A stretch of 64,000 nt of DNA from Lachnospiraceae bacterium (GCA_017500935.1 JAFVXW010000035.1:62001-126000); one strand, 5' to 3'; counted from the stretch's first letter, positions 27,344 to 36,485 are shown. A program made the numbers and translations. The notes: generated by a model from the sequence alone, not told the origin.

Positions 27344-28120
27344 TTATATAAAACTGTTCAGAAGAGCCGCCGCTTTTTTTGCCTCTGCCGCAAAATCCGC
27401 CGCCCCTGCTTCCACGCTCACATTGCCCTGATAACCGGCCTGAAAAAGTACCTTGAAAACTGCCGCATAATCACTGCCGTCGCCTGCATAGGGAAACACT
27501 CTTGAGCTCATATCCGGCAGCGGAGAACTGATATGGACATGCCAAAGCTTGTCTCCAGCCTTTTCCATAGCCTCCCAGGGTTCATGAGAGGCAAGCATAT
27601 GAAATGTATCTGCCAGTACCCCCACATGATCAGAATCCACCCACGCTGCCATCTGGGTCGCTTCCGAAACCAGATTCAGGATATTACACTCCTGACGTCT
27701 GAGCGGTTCAATGGCAATCTTAACATCATATTTTTCTGCGTATCCGGCTGCTGTTTTAAAAAATGCCGCCAGCTGCTGCCACGCCTTTTCAAAAGGCCAG
27801 CCTTCCGGCACGCTGCGGGATGCACCGCTTCCAAATACAGCTGTTTTTATCCCAACGGCTGCCGCTCTGGAAAGCGCCTTTTCCAGATAGGCATGCCATG
27901 CCTGCACATCAGCTTCCGGACCTGTGACCTTGATCGTGCCGGGCATAAAGCCATTGCAGCACAATACCGGAATCGGTGCTGTCTGCACTTTTTTACAAAG
28001 TGCTTCAAATTCACCGTCTTCCATTGCCGCCAGCTGGCTTAAACTAAATTCCAGATAGGAAAAACCTGCTTTTGCAGCAATTTCTGCATTTTCAATGCCT
28101 GCACATACACCAATCTTCAT
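27344..28120 (-). CDS. Sugar phosphate isomerase/epimerase-like TIM-barrel protein
   Basis: Xylose-isomerase-like/AP-endonuclease-2-superfamily protein of 258 residues. The barrel start MKIGVCAGIENAEIAAKAGFS and the metal-binding positions are visible: Glu in IAIEPLRRQE (about 140), Asp/His in VGVLADTFHM (about 169-175), His in WHVHISSP (about 198) and Glu in SVEAGA near the C-terminus. Family members isomerise or epimerise free or modified sugars, and some act on 3-keto-glycosides. It follows the URO-D-family gene by about 28 bases and ends at a terminator. Confidence 0.85.
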   Translation of the reverse strand: MKIGVCAGIENAEIAAKAGFSYLEFSLSQLAAMEDGEFEALCKKVQTAPIPVLCCNGFMPGTIKVTGPEADVQAWHAYLEKALSRAAAVGIKTAVFGSGASRSVPEGWPFEKAWQQLAAFFKTAAGYAEKYDVKIAIEPLRRQECNILNLVSEATQMAAWVDSDHVGVLADTFHMLASHEPWEAMEKAGDKLWHVHISSPLPDMSSRVFPYAGDGSDYAAVFKVLFQAGYQGNVSVEAGAADFAAEAKKAAALLNSFI

Positions 28121-28148
28121 CCTGATCCCTCCCTGTCACGATCTTTTG

Positions 28149-29393
28149 TTAAGGTTTCCAGTATTCTTCGATACATTCTTTTGCAATCTGTACATATCTG
28201 CGTCCGCGCTCAAAGTCACCGTAAATGGTTCCCACCTCACGCTGCGCCATTTCAAACAAACATCCGCTGGCAGACTCACACACCATCTTAAAATATCTGC
28301 GCAGTGCCTCTTCATCCAAAGGACCGGGATTGGTCACAAATTCCGCTCTGGGCTTGCTGTAATAAACCACATTGCTGCCGCGCAGATACTCACCGATCTG
28401 CGGTTCATTGTTGAAAGGAGATACCGAAAGCTTACGCAGATTTGTCCATTTAGACAGATACTTTTCCCAGAGTGCATCCACTCTCTCGCAGCATCCGTAA
28501 GAAAGCAGACCATATCGCTTCACCAGACGGTCCATATAATCCCAAGCAAATTCACCGTAAGTTTCCGGTGAGACCGCAGTTGTTTCCTGTGATTCCAAAA
28601 ATCCCCAGCACTGGGCAGTCCTGGTCACGTTTTCTTCGGGAAGCTCATGGTTAAAGCAATAGCTTTCCTGTGCCAGAGGTGAAAATCCTGTAGTGGGAAG
28701 CAGCAGTTTTTCCTGTTCCAGAAAATCATAATACTCTTCATAGAACCGGGTTGCCATGTCCATCAGCTCATGCAGCTTATCCGGACAGTCGTACATGGAA
28801 AGATAATAATTTTCCATTCCCATCAGCTGGATCAGCGGATTGGTGATGCTGCCGCCTAAGCATCCCATGGTCATCTTAACCGGTAGAATATCGCCGAAAA
28901 TATCGGTTACCAGATCTATATGAGCCCTGGTCGCTTCCCGGTCCACACCAAAGCTTCCGCCCTTTAACTTTTCAAAATCAGCTTCCAGATCTTCGATCAC
29001 AGGATCGATATGGAATCCTTTTTCCCCTGCTCCGGTGGCACGCGTCAGATGCGGCATGATCCCAAAGGGATAGGCATGTGTATGCCATCCGATCTGGAAG
29101 AAAGGAGCCATCGGCGTATCGTCATCAAACAGTTCTCTGCCCACCATATCCCATAAAAGCTTAAATTCTATGTTTCTTGCAGCTTCCGATTCGCACTGCA
29201 TACGGGGTGTGATCACTTCGTCACAAAAATTGGAAAACAGCAGCCTGACTGTGGGGGTCTCTCTTCTGCCGGCTCCCAACGCTTCCCATTTGCGCATGAT
29301 CCTGTCATTTTCTGCCGAATGGGCATATTCCATCTGGCGATGTGCCAGCTGCCGTAAGACTTCCCTGTCTTTTTGCGTAATCTGATCCGTCAT
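28149..29393 (-). CDS. Uroporphyrinogen decarboxylase (URO-D)-family protein
   Basis: About 414 residues from ATG 29393, preferred because AGGAGG lies 8 bases before it; the open frame starts 15 codons earlier. The C-terminal half resembles URO-D/MtaA-type barrel proteins, with ELMDMATRFYEEYYDFLEQ, a GCCERVD segment near 300, LRKLSVSPFNNEPQIGEYL and a NPGPLDEEALRRYF stretch. It is not likely to be the heme enzyme HemE, being longer and set among sugar genes. Divergent to the GH106-like gene. No corrinoid protein or methyltransferase activator is nearby, so corrinoid-linked methyl transfer is not supported here. Function unknown. Confidence 0.7.
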   Translation of the reverse strand: MTDQITQKDREVLRQLAHRQMEYAHSAENDRIMRKWEALGAGRRETPTVRLLFSNFCDEVITPRMQCESEAARNIEFKLLWDMVGRELFDDDTPMAPFFQIGWHTHAYPFGIMPHLTRATGAGEKGFHIDPVIEDLEADFEKLKGGSFGVDREATRAHIDLVTDIFGDILPVKMTMGCLGGSITNPLIQLMGMENYYLSMYDCPDKLHELMDMATRFYEEYYDFLEQEKLLLPTTGFSPLAQESYCFNHELPEENVTRTAQCWGFLESQETTAVSPETYGEFAWDYMDRLVKRYGLLSYGCCERVDALWEKYLSKWTNLRKLSVSPFNNEPQIGEYLRGSNVVYYSKPRAEFVTNPGPLDEEALRRYFKMVCESASGCLFEMAQREVGTIYGDFERGRRYVQIAKECIEEYWKP

Positions 29394-29490
29394 ATTCCAT
29401 CCTCCTGACTGATTTTGAATTTCCATTCCCCATCTCATTCATTACATACAAAATAGCATACTTTTCTTTGTCAGACAACCACAAACAGCC

Positions 29491-29519
29491 TTGTTTTGTG
29501 CATAGTCAGATAGTATACT
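29491..29519 (+). promoter_or_regulatory. Promoter of the GH106-like gene
   Basis: TTGTTT (29491-29496), 17-base spacer and TATACT (29514-29519), 64 bases before the start codon, in the intergenic region shared with the divergent URO-D-family gene. Confidence 0.65.
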
Positions 29520-29583
29520 AAAGACAGAAAAAACGTATCTTTTCTGTTGTTTTTTCCAAATTACGAAAAACGAGGAATCTACT

Positions 29584-32500
29584 ATGTATCTCTCTGATAT
29601 CCATTCTGTATTTTCCGCACCCGGCAACACATACCGGGGCAAACCTTTCTGGTCCTGGAACGGCGAGCTTACCAAAGAGGAACTTGTCCGCCAGGCAAAT
29701 GTGCTTGGGCAGATGGGCTTCGGCGGCTATTTCATGCATTCCCGCTGTGGTCTGATCACCGAATATCTGGGCGATGAATGGTTTGATCTTACCAATGCCG
29801 TAGCAGATGCCAGCAAAGAATCGGGGTTGGAAGCCTGGCTGTATGATGAAGACCGCTGGCCTTCGGGCAGTGCCGGCGGCAAAGTGACCAAAGATCCGCA
29901 GTATCGCCAGAAATCTCTGTATCTTTATGAATATGCCCCCGAACAGTTCGTCTGGGACAATGATGTGATCCGTGCCTTTTCAGCAACTCTTCTTGCTGAC
30001 GGTATTTCTCTGGACAGCTACACAGAGATTTTTAAAGGCTGTGATCCTTTGGCCTGTCAAAATACAGACAAAAGCACAGGAACTCCCAAAATCCTTGCAT
30101 TCAAAATTGTTCCTGACGCCCCCAACTCCAATTACAACGGTACTACCTACATTGATACCATGAGCACAGCGGCGGTGAACCGTTTCATCGAACTGACCCA
30201 CGATGAATACGAAAAACGCTGCGGTGAGCACATCGGCACCTCCATCAAGGGTATCTTTACCGACGAGCCTATCCGCAACAACGCCATGGGCAACTTAAAG
30301 ACTGTCGGCGGTGTCCGCTCCTGCTCCACTTTCTATACCGATGATATCTTTGAAGAATTCAAAATCCGTTACGGCTATGATGCACAGCCACGCATGCCCG
30401 AACTGTTTTACAGACTCAAAGGGGAGCCTGTGGCGAAAATCCGCATCGACTATTTTGATCTGGGCTGCAATCTGTTTAATGAACGTTTTGCAAAACCCAT
30501 AAATGACTGGTGCGAAAAACACAACATTTCCTTTACCGGTCATGTGCTTCATGAAGATTCCCTGACCACGCAGGCGGTTCCCAACGGTTCTCTGATGCGT
30601 TTTTATGAAAACATGGGAACTCCCGGCATTGATATCCTCGGCAACTCCAACCGCTGCTACTGGGCCGCCAAGCAGTGTTCCTCCGTCTGCCGTCAGCTGG
30701 ATAAAAAATGGATGCTTTCCGAGCTTTACGGCTGTACCGGCTGGGAATTCAACTTCCGTTCCCACAAAATGATCGGTGACTGGCAGGCACTTTTTGGTGT
30801 CAATGTCCGCTGCCCTCATCTTTCCTGGTATACTATGGAGGGTGAATGCAAACGTGATTATCCTGCCAGCATTTCCTTCCAGTCTCCTTACTGGGCAGAT
30901 TATGACTATGTGGAATCCTATTTTGCCCGTCTTGGTGTTATGCTCTCAGAAGGAAGCCCTGTCTGTGACCTTCTGGTGTTAAATCCTATTGAAAGCATCT
31001 GGGCTCTTTCCCATCTGGCATGGGCAAACTGGATCTTTGCTGCACAGGATGACCTAAAACAGCTTGAAAAAATCTATGAAGATCTTTTCATGAGACTGAC
31101 CGGTGCTCATATTGACTTCGACTACGGCGAAGAACAGATGATGGCTCAGCATTATCATATTAAAGAAGATAAGCTCTTTATCGGTAAGGCGCCCTACAGC
31201 ACTGTCCTGATCGGTGGTATGCTCACGATCCGTTCCTCCACATTGAAGATCCTTCGTGAATTTTTGGAAGCAGGCGGTTGTGTTATTTTTGCCGGTGATC
31301 TTCCCAAATATGTAGACGGCGTCCCTTCAGACGCATGCACCGCACTGCTTGCAGATTTCGAAAATGCAGTCCATACTGATCATGATGCCTGCACAGACAT
31401 TCTTAAAAACCGTGAGTCCAATCCTGTGCACACTACAGCTCCCGACACCGTTTTCACCCAGATTCGCCACAACAACGGCGACTATATCAGTGTCTGGTTA
31501 AATACAGACCGCGATCAGGCTTCCGGACAGTTTACCGTAAGCTTTCACGTTCCTGCCGACCATTGCACAAAAGCTGCCGATGCCTCTGCAGGCATCACAG
31601 CAGACGGATATCGGGCAGAAATCTGGATTCCCGAATCCGGTGAACGCTTTGCATATCCCTGCACAATCTCTGACGGTGTACTTTCCGTTACCGCAAATCT
31701 GGAAGCTGCTGGCAGCATGATTCTGGTATTTACAAAGAATACGGATATTCTCCCTGTATATGATCAGTCTGCATTGACCCTGACCGGTACTTTGACCGGT
31801 GGAGAATATGCCTATACACTGGATGAGCCCAATGTGGCAGTCCTTGATTATGCCAGATACCGTTTTGAGCAGGATGAAAATTTCAGTGACCTTGGTGAAG
31901 TCTTAAAGATCGACCAGCAGATCCGTGACCGCATCGGTATTGAACACCGCGGTGGAGCAATGCTGCAGCCCTGGTTTGCCAAACAGATGTATACAGACAC
32001 TTACGGCAGACTGACGCTGGAGTATCCGTTTGAAATCGAAACTCTCCCGGAAGGCCCTGTATATCTTGCCGGTGAACGCCCGCAGCTGCAGGAATACTAC
32101 TGCAACGGTGTGCGCCTCCATTACGAAACCCTCTCCGACTGGTGGGTGGACAATGCCTTTATCAAGATGAAGATCCCGGCGGAAGCGTTAAAAACCGGAC
32201 ATAATAGCATCACCATTGTTACCGATTTCAAACGTACCACCAACACAGAAGCCATTTATCTGACCGGCAATTTCGGCGTCAGAGCAAAGGCCGGCGCATC
32301 TGTCATTACCACGCTGCCCGATACGCTTCCCCTCGATGACTGCGCAAAGAAAAATCTTCCTTTCTACAGCGGAAAATATACGGTTGAGATACCTGCAGAC
32401 GCTTATCTGCCTCTGATGGATCAGGAGGCTGACCGTTTCTGGATTCAGATTCCTTCCTTTACCGGTGCCCTTGTCACTGTCGAATACGGCAGCGTTAAAC

Positions 32501-32733
32501 ATCGGATTGCCTGGGAACCCTACACAGCAGAAATCACCGAAGCAGTCAAATCCAAACTGCCCCTGCGTATCACCATGGTCAACACCCGCCGCAACAGCTT
32601 TGGCCCGCTTCACATTGTTCCCACCATTCAGGGAGCTTACGGACCGGAACATTTCCTGACCAAGGGCGAAAAATGGAGTGATGAATACGCTCTGATCGAA
32701 GCAGCGATCGGTGAGATCAGATTTTTAAAATAA
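29584..32733 (+). CDS. Large glycoside hydrolase, GH106 (alpha-L-rhamnosidase)-like
   Basis: A 1049-residue protein without signal peptide, so it probably acts on imported oligosaccharides in the cytoplasm. The N-terminal barrel begins with a strong block at residues 17-97: GKPFWSWNGELTKEEL, GFGGYFMHSRCGLITEYLG, and WLYDEDRWPSGSAGG, as seen in GH106-like bacterial proteins. FTDEPIRNN near 223 and FTGHVLHEDS near 318 hold acidic and His residues of the barrel. The C-terminal third is beta-rich, with a galactose-binding-like jelly roll (about 790-1030). GH106 enzymes cleave alpha-L-rhamnose; the assignment of substrate is inference. Divergent from the URO-D gene, with its own promoter and terminator. 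Confidence 0.75.
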   Translation: MYLSDIHSVFSAPGNTYRGKPFWSWNGELTKEELVRQANVLGQMGFGGYFMHSRCGLITEYLGDEWFDLTNAVADASKESGLEAWLYDEDRWPSGSAGGKVTKDPQYRQKSLYLYEYAPEQFVWDNDVIRAFSATLLADGISLDSYTEIFKGCDPLACQNTDKSTGTPKILAFKIVPDAPNSNYNGTTYIDTMSTAAVNRFIELTHDEYEKRCGEHIGTSIKGIFTDEPIRNNAMGNLKTVGGVRSCSTFYTDDIFEEFKIRYGYDAQPRMPELFYRLKGEPVAKIRIDYFDLGCNLFNERFAKPINDWCEKHNISFTGHVLHEDSLTTQAVPNGSLMRFYENMGTPGIDILGNSNRCYWAAKQCSSVCRQLDKKWMLSELYGCTGWEFNFRSHKMIGDWQALFGVNVRCPHLSWYTMEGECKRDYPASISFQSPYWADYDYVESYFARLGVMLSEGSPVCDLLVLNPIESIWALSHLAWANWIFAAQDDLKQLEKIYEDLFMRLTGAHIDFDYGEEQMMAQHYHIKEDKLFIGKAPYSTVLIGGMLTIRSSTLKILREFLEAGGCVIFAGDLPKYVDGVPSDACTALLADFENAVHTDHDACTDILKNRESNPVHTTAPDTVFTQIRHNNGDYISVWLNTDRDQASGQFTVSFHVPADHCTKAADASAGITADGYRAEIWIPESGERFAYPCTISDGVLSVTANLEAAGSMILVFTKNTDILPVYDQSALTLTGTLTGGEYAYTLDEPNVAVLDYARYRFEQDENFSDLGEVLKIDQQIRDRIGIEHRGGAMLQPWFAKQMYTDTYGRLTLEYPFEIETLPEGPVYLAGERPQLQEYYCNGVRLHYETLSDWWVDNAFIKMKIPAEALKTGHNSITIVTDFKRTTNTEAIYLTGNFGVRAKAGASVITTLPDTLPLDDCAKKNLPFYSGKYTVEIPADAYLPLMDQEADRFWIQIPSFTGALVTVEYGSVKHRIAWEPYTAEITEAVKSKLPLRITMVNTRRNSFGPLHIVPTIQGAYGPEHFLTKGEKWSDEYALIEAAIGEIRFLK

Positions 32734-32767
32734 TGTGTTTTTCCCAAAACGGATAAAACAAAAGAAA

Positions 32768-32816
32768 CAGGATATATCTTCGTAATTTTTATACAAAGAT
32801 ATATCCTGTTTTCTAA
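32768..32816. terminator. Terminator between the GH106-like and GH63-like genes
   Basis: AACAGGATATATCTT pairs with AAAGATATATCCTGTT around a 14-base loop, with T-rich sequence on the plus-strand side and A-rich sequence on the other. The genes are convergent, so it can serve both. Confidence 0.88.
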
Positions 32817-32835
32817 TCTCTTCCGCAGAAAAGAA

Positions 32836-34098
32836 CTAAAACTCTTCCACCGCTTCTTTTCCTTCATACCAGTCGATCATATTCAAAACCAGCATATTCC
32901 AGTTCTGGAATCCGGGATTGATCACAGGCTTTGCATCGTCGGGAGAATAATATTCATGCATCACGCCGTTCGTCAGCACATCCTCACCAAACATCCTGAT
33001 CGTACGTTCACACAGCTGTCTTGCCTCTTCCTCATATCCGTATCTGAGAAGTCCCCGGAATGTCAGATAGTTGGAAATGCCCCATACAGGCCCCAGCCAG
33101 CAGGAAGGATTGTTGGAAGCTACGATCCTGTACATCTTCTCCTGTGCTGAAAGTGTGCGCACACCGGCTTCACAGTTAAATGCTTTTGTATCCCGATACC
33201 GCATCACAACCCGGTCTGCCTGTTCTTTGGTTGCAACCCCTGCCCAAAGTGCCAGAAAACCGCACCAGGTATCAATCCGCATGATCAGGCTGTCCCAATG
33301 ACGCGGCATTCCTTTGTGATAAAATTCTCCGTCCGAAAAATCCACCGGACGCAGATTAATATCCACATTATAAAAGAATCCGTCTCTTTCATCAAAGCAG
33401 TGTGTCCGGATCGCCTGAATCAGACGTTCACGCTCCTGTCGGTAAATCTCACCGGACTGCGGTCTGTCCAGACATTCACACAGATATTCCATCGCTTCCA
33501 GTTCCTTTACCATCAGGCAGTTTAAGTAGATGGAACCGGTGGATCCATCGGGTCTGTAAAAGATACAGGGATCGTTATCCACACCGATCATTTTATCTGT
33601 CTGCCAGTAATACAAACCGGTGGCTTTGTGCTTATGATGATTCATGTAATTATTGACAAAATACTGCAGTTTGGAAAAGTCTTCCCGCAGCCACTGGGCA
33701 TCCCCATTTTCATACTTCACCAAAAACGCTGCATGCTGCGCCATAACCGGCTTATGCATATTTTCATTATGTACGTCTCCTGCTTTTAAATACTCCGGCT
33801 GTCCGCCTGCCCGCTGTACGACGATGGGCATAAATCCGTCTGACTCTGTAAAATGCAGGAAATTCAGCACACATCCATGCTCATAATATTTTGCCTCTTC
33901 GGCATCATTATTGCCGTCTTTGATGATCTGCTTTAAGGCCACATTGGAAAAATAAGAATCCCAATCCCAGAGACAATCCATATAGGATGCCGAGCCGGGT
34001 GTCAGAAATCCATGCGGAAAGCCGCTTCCACTTTCCCGAAACATGCCTTTGTAATCCTTTTGTATGTATTCGCGCAGTGCTTTGATATATTTTTCCAT
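32836..34098 (-). CDS. GH63/GH37-like (MGH1-type) glycoside hydrolase
   Basis: A 420-residue (alpha/alpha)6-barrel protein without signal peptide. The segment DCLWDWDSYFSNVAL (about 41-55) matches the substrate-binding WDWDS/T motif of trehalase and mannosylglycerate-hydrolase relatives. NPSCWLGPVWGISNYLTFRGLLRYG (about 330-355) and the C-terminal GVMHEYYSPDDAKPVINPGFQNWN, which holds the usual catalytic Glu and a NW contact, also fit. The length is shorter than full GH63 and typical of the MGH1 type. Substrate unknown; alpha-linked glucosides or mannosides are likely classes. It has its own promoter and faces the GH106-like gene. Confidence 0.8.
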   Translation of the reverse strand: MEKYIKALREYIQKDYKGMFRESGSGFPHGFLTPGSASYMDCLWDWDSYFSNVALKQIIKDGNNDAEEAKYYEHGCVLNFLHFTESDGFMPIVVQRAGGQPEYLKAGDVHNENMHKPVMAQHAAFLVKYENGDAQWLREDFSKLQYFVNNYMNHHKHKATGLYYWQTDKMIGVDNDPCIFYRPDGSTGSIYLNCLMVKELEAMEYLCECLDRPQSGEIYRQERERLIQAIRTHCFDERDGFFYNVDINLRPVDFSDGEFYHKGMPRHWDSLIMRIDTWCGFLALWAGVATKEQADRVVMRYRDTKAFNCEAGVRTLSAQEKMYRIVASNNPSCWLGPVWGISNYLTFRGLLRYGYEEEARQLCERTIRMFGEDVLTNGVMHEYYSPDDAKPVINPGFQNWNMLVLNMIDWYEGKEAVEEF

Positions 34099-34131
34099 GG
34101 TTAATACCTCCGGGCAACTTTTCTTAATCTC

Positions 34132-34160
34132 AGTATAAACAGACCTGGAGATTTACACAA
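34132..34160 (-). promoter_or_regulatory. Promoter of the GH63-like gene
   Basis: On the minus strand TTGTGT (complement of 34155-34160), 17-base spacer and TATACT (complement of 34132-34137), about 35 bases before the ATG, with a GGAGG site in between. Confidence 0.65.
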
Positions 34161-34217
34161 GGGGATCACCCACATAAAAGGCTTGACAAATCATATCAAA
34201 CGATATCCTTTCCATTT

Positions 34218-36044
34218 TCACGGTTCCTCCTGCAGATCCTGCACAACCCAGATACCGTTTTCTCCGTAGGGACGCACCATTGTCACATAAAAAGTACCGC
34301 CATCCAGTTCAAAATGAATCATCAGATCCACCTTTGCGTCATCACGTATCGCGTGTGACCTGATCTGCACTTTTTCCGAATTATCTAAAAGATTCAGCAG
34401 TATAACAGCCGCACTTTCCGGTTCAAAAAGTCCCTGATAAAGCTGACCGGAAGACAGCAGGGCATTGCTGTTCAACGTTTCTCCCAGCCCATTTACAAGA
34501 TAATCCATCATCGTCTGATTGATCCCATACGGATATGCCCGCTTAAACTCTTCTGTACTGCTGATATTATCCAGCATATGCAGTTCCTCCTCTTCAATCC
34601 GAATGCCGTCATCCTGCATGCTGAATACAACTGTTTCTTCCCAGACCGTCACATGCGGTTCTGAAGTCAGCGCATAGTACAGAATGTTTGCCTGCCGTTC
34701 TCCTTTCATTGTCACCAGACAGGAATCCGCATTCCACGGCCAGGGAGAAGACATTCCAAAGATAATCTCTCCGTTGCCTTCGCCCACATCCATTACCAGG
34801 AATTCCTTTTCGGCAAAATTCTGTCGGATCGATTCAGAACTTATTTCCCAGATTGTTTCACCGTCTCTTTCACAGAAGGCTTTTGCCCATTTCTGCACCT
34901 GCGGCAAAAGCCCTTCTGAACCGATGTCAGTATTCTGTGTCAAATCCTGCGCCGCATTCAGCTGTTTGTCCGAACCTTTTGGATCATCGCTTGCCGCATT
35001 GTTTTTCTCTGCCTGATTCACTGTGCTGTCTTGCCTGTTCCATCCTGTGCTCTCTGTCTCTGGCGTCAGCTCTTTTCTCTCTTTTTTGAGCCCGTTAGTG
35101 ACACACATTACTGTCACAAGCACGACTGCTATCATCGCCAGCACCCGCATCCAGCCTTTTGGGTTCTGAAAATGCAGGACGTTCCGGATTCTCTTTCCTG
35201 CATCCGATTCCCCAAAAGCAAGCGGTCCCGGAGAAAAGCTTTTTCCAGAGACAGAAAATGATAATAAAAGTGTGCTGTACTCTTTTTTCTCTTCCGGCAG
35301 CATCCGGCTGATCACGGATTCATCACACCGCATCTCCATATCTTTTGTCATGGCACCAAACGCAATCCAGACAAAAGGATTGAACCAATGACACGCAAGC
35401 ATCAAAAAAGCCATCAGCTTCACCCAATGATCTCCGTATCGGATGTGAAATTGCTCATGCGCCAGAATATATTCCCGCTGCCGCTTCTGCATCCTGTAAG
35501 GAATATAAATCACAGGTTTTAATAATCCCTGCACAAAAGGCGTATCTATGCCGTCGCATTCGTATACATTGTTTTCCAGCCTTGTCGCATACCGCACCAT
35601 TCTCTTTGTTTTATAAAAAGAAATACCGGCCCACAAAAGCATCGCTGCCATCCCCAGAATCCAGATCATACTACCAAGCCAGATCCATATCTGCAGGGGA
35701 TTCACGCTGTTTGCAGGATTTCCCGGCGGAAGCGAAGTGTTTACCGCATTGTTTATGAGTGCTGCCCCAAGATTTATCTGCGGTTTCTGTGCAAATCCGA
35801 TATCCAGCGGTACATATTCCATTCTGCTGCCGCCTGCTGTTCCAAATCCCCTCAAATTAAACAAACTCCATACCGACGCAACCGAAAACGGACACAAAAG
35901 CCTGAATCCTACCACTGCCCACAGCATATAGGAATATTTTTTCGGCAGTTTTCCAAGAAGGATCCGGACTGCCAGCACTGCCAAAATGACCCACGATGCA
36001 GTGATGCTCATATTGAGTACCTGTAAAAAAAGCTTTTCCAGCAT
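34218..36044 (-). CDS. BlaR1/MecR1-type M56 metallopeptidase sensor
   Basis: Membrane zinc protease that senses an envelope signal and inactivates the paired BlaI-type repressor. About 608 residues from ATG 36044, placed 7 bases after GGGAG; it begins just after the BlaI stop. Four hydrophobic segments lie in the first 300 residues, with the protease motif AHEQFHIRYGD (HExxH, about 195-199) and the third ligand region EMRCDESVI near 228. After the last membrane segment (about 285-305) comes an extracytoplasmic part of about 300 residues that lacks penicillin-binding SxxK/KTG motifs, so the ligand is probably not a beta-lactam. Confidence 0.9.
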   Translation of the reverse strand: MLEKLFLQVLNMSITASWVILAVLAVRILLGKLPKKYSYMLWAVVGFRLLCPFSVASVWSLFNLRGFGTAGGSRMEYVPLDIGFAQKPQINLGAALINNAVNTSLPPGNPANSVNPLQIWIWLGSMIWILGMAAMLLWAGISFYKTKRMVRYATRLENNVYECDGIDTPFVQGLLKPVIYIPYRMQKRQREYILAHEQFHIRYGDHWVKLMAFLMLACHWFNPFVWIAFGAMTKDMEMRCDESVISRMLPEEKKEYSTLLLSFSVSGKSFSPGPLAFGESDAGKRIRNVLHFQNPKGWMRVLAMIAVVLVTVMCVTNGLKKERKELTPETESTGWNRQDSTVNQAEKNNAASDDPKGSDKQLNAAQDLTQNTDIGSEGLLPQVQKWAKAFCERDGETIWEISSESIRQNFAEKEFLVMDVGEGNGEIIFGMSSPWPWNADSCLVTMKGERQANILYYALTSEPHVTVWEETVVFSMQDDGIRIEEEELHMLDNISSTEEFKRAYPYGINQTMMDYLVNGLGETLNSNALLSSGQLYQGLFEPESAAVILLNLLDNSEKVQIRSHAIRDDAKVDLMIHFELDGGTFYVTMVRPYGENGIWVVQDLQEEP

Positions 36045-36045
36045 G

Positions 36046-36408
36046 TCATTTCTCCCTGTATTCGTCAATCAGCCTTTTTAACTCTTCTGCCTCTTTTTCT
36101 GAAATCTTCTTTCCGCCCAGAAAAGCCGCCACAAATTTAGGAAGTGAACCGCCAAAGGTTCTCTCCACAAAATACGCCGATTCATCGGCCTGTGCCTTTT
36201 CTCTGGGAATTAATGCACGGACAACCGCATTCTCTGTTGCCAGATAGCCCTTTTCACACAACTTCTTGATCTGCGTATACGTCGTGGACTTTTTCCAGCC
36301 AAGCTCCCGTTCGCAGATTTTTACCAATTCCCCCGAATTGAGTGGTTCATGTTCCCAGACAACCATCATAAACCTGTAATCACTGTCACATAATTTGAAA
36401 TATTCCAT
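36046..36408 (-). CDS. BlaI/MecI/CopY-family repressor
   Basis: A 120-residue winged-helix repressor. I use ATG 36408 rather than the GTG directly before it, because it lies 7 bases from GGAGG. The N-terminal DNA-binding domain reads FMMVVWEHEPLNSGELV, WKKSTTYTQIKKLCEKGYLATE; the C-terminal dimerisation part ends LKRLIDEYREK. Members of this family are cleaved when the membrane sensor is activated. The sensor gene follows at once, and two palindromes lie upstream, so the pair likely autoregulates. Confidence 0.93.
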   Translation of the reverse strand: MEYFKLCDSDYRFMMVVWEHEPLNSGELVKICERELGWKKSTTYTQIKKLCEKGYLATENAVVRALIPREKAQADESAYFVERTFGGSLPKFVAAFLGGKKISEKEAEELKRLIDEYREK

Positions 36409-36427
36409 CACCGTTCCTCCTTTTTAA

Positions 36428-36485
36428 GTCTATACCTATAGACCTGTCTTATTTTTAGTCTATACTTATAGACCTGTTTTGTCAA
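36428..36485 (-). promoter_or_regulatory. Promoter with two BlaI-type operators
   Basis: Two near-identical palindromes, GTCTATA-CC-TATAGAC at 36428-36443 and GTCTATA-CT-TATAGAC at 36458-36473, are spaced 30 bases centre to centre. On the minus strand the promoter is TTGACA (complement of 36480-36485) with a -10 (TAGACT, 17-base spacer) inside the distal operator. The other copy lies just upstream of the ribosome site. Repressor binding would block this promoter. Confidence 0.85.

Noticed and set aside
19892-28120. A standard DgpABC C-glycoside deglycosylation operon
   Set aside because: Gfo/Idh/MocA and TIM-barrel proteins are present but in separate transcription units, and no DgpB-like small subunit was seen. 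Kept only as an analogy.
28149-29393. HemE (heme biosynthesis) identity for the URO-D-family gene
   Set aside because: It is longer than HemE, lies among sugar genes and no other heme genes are present.
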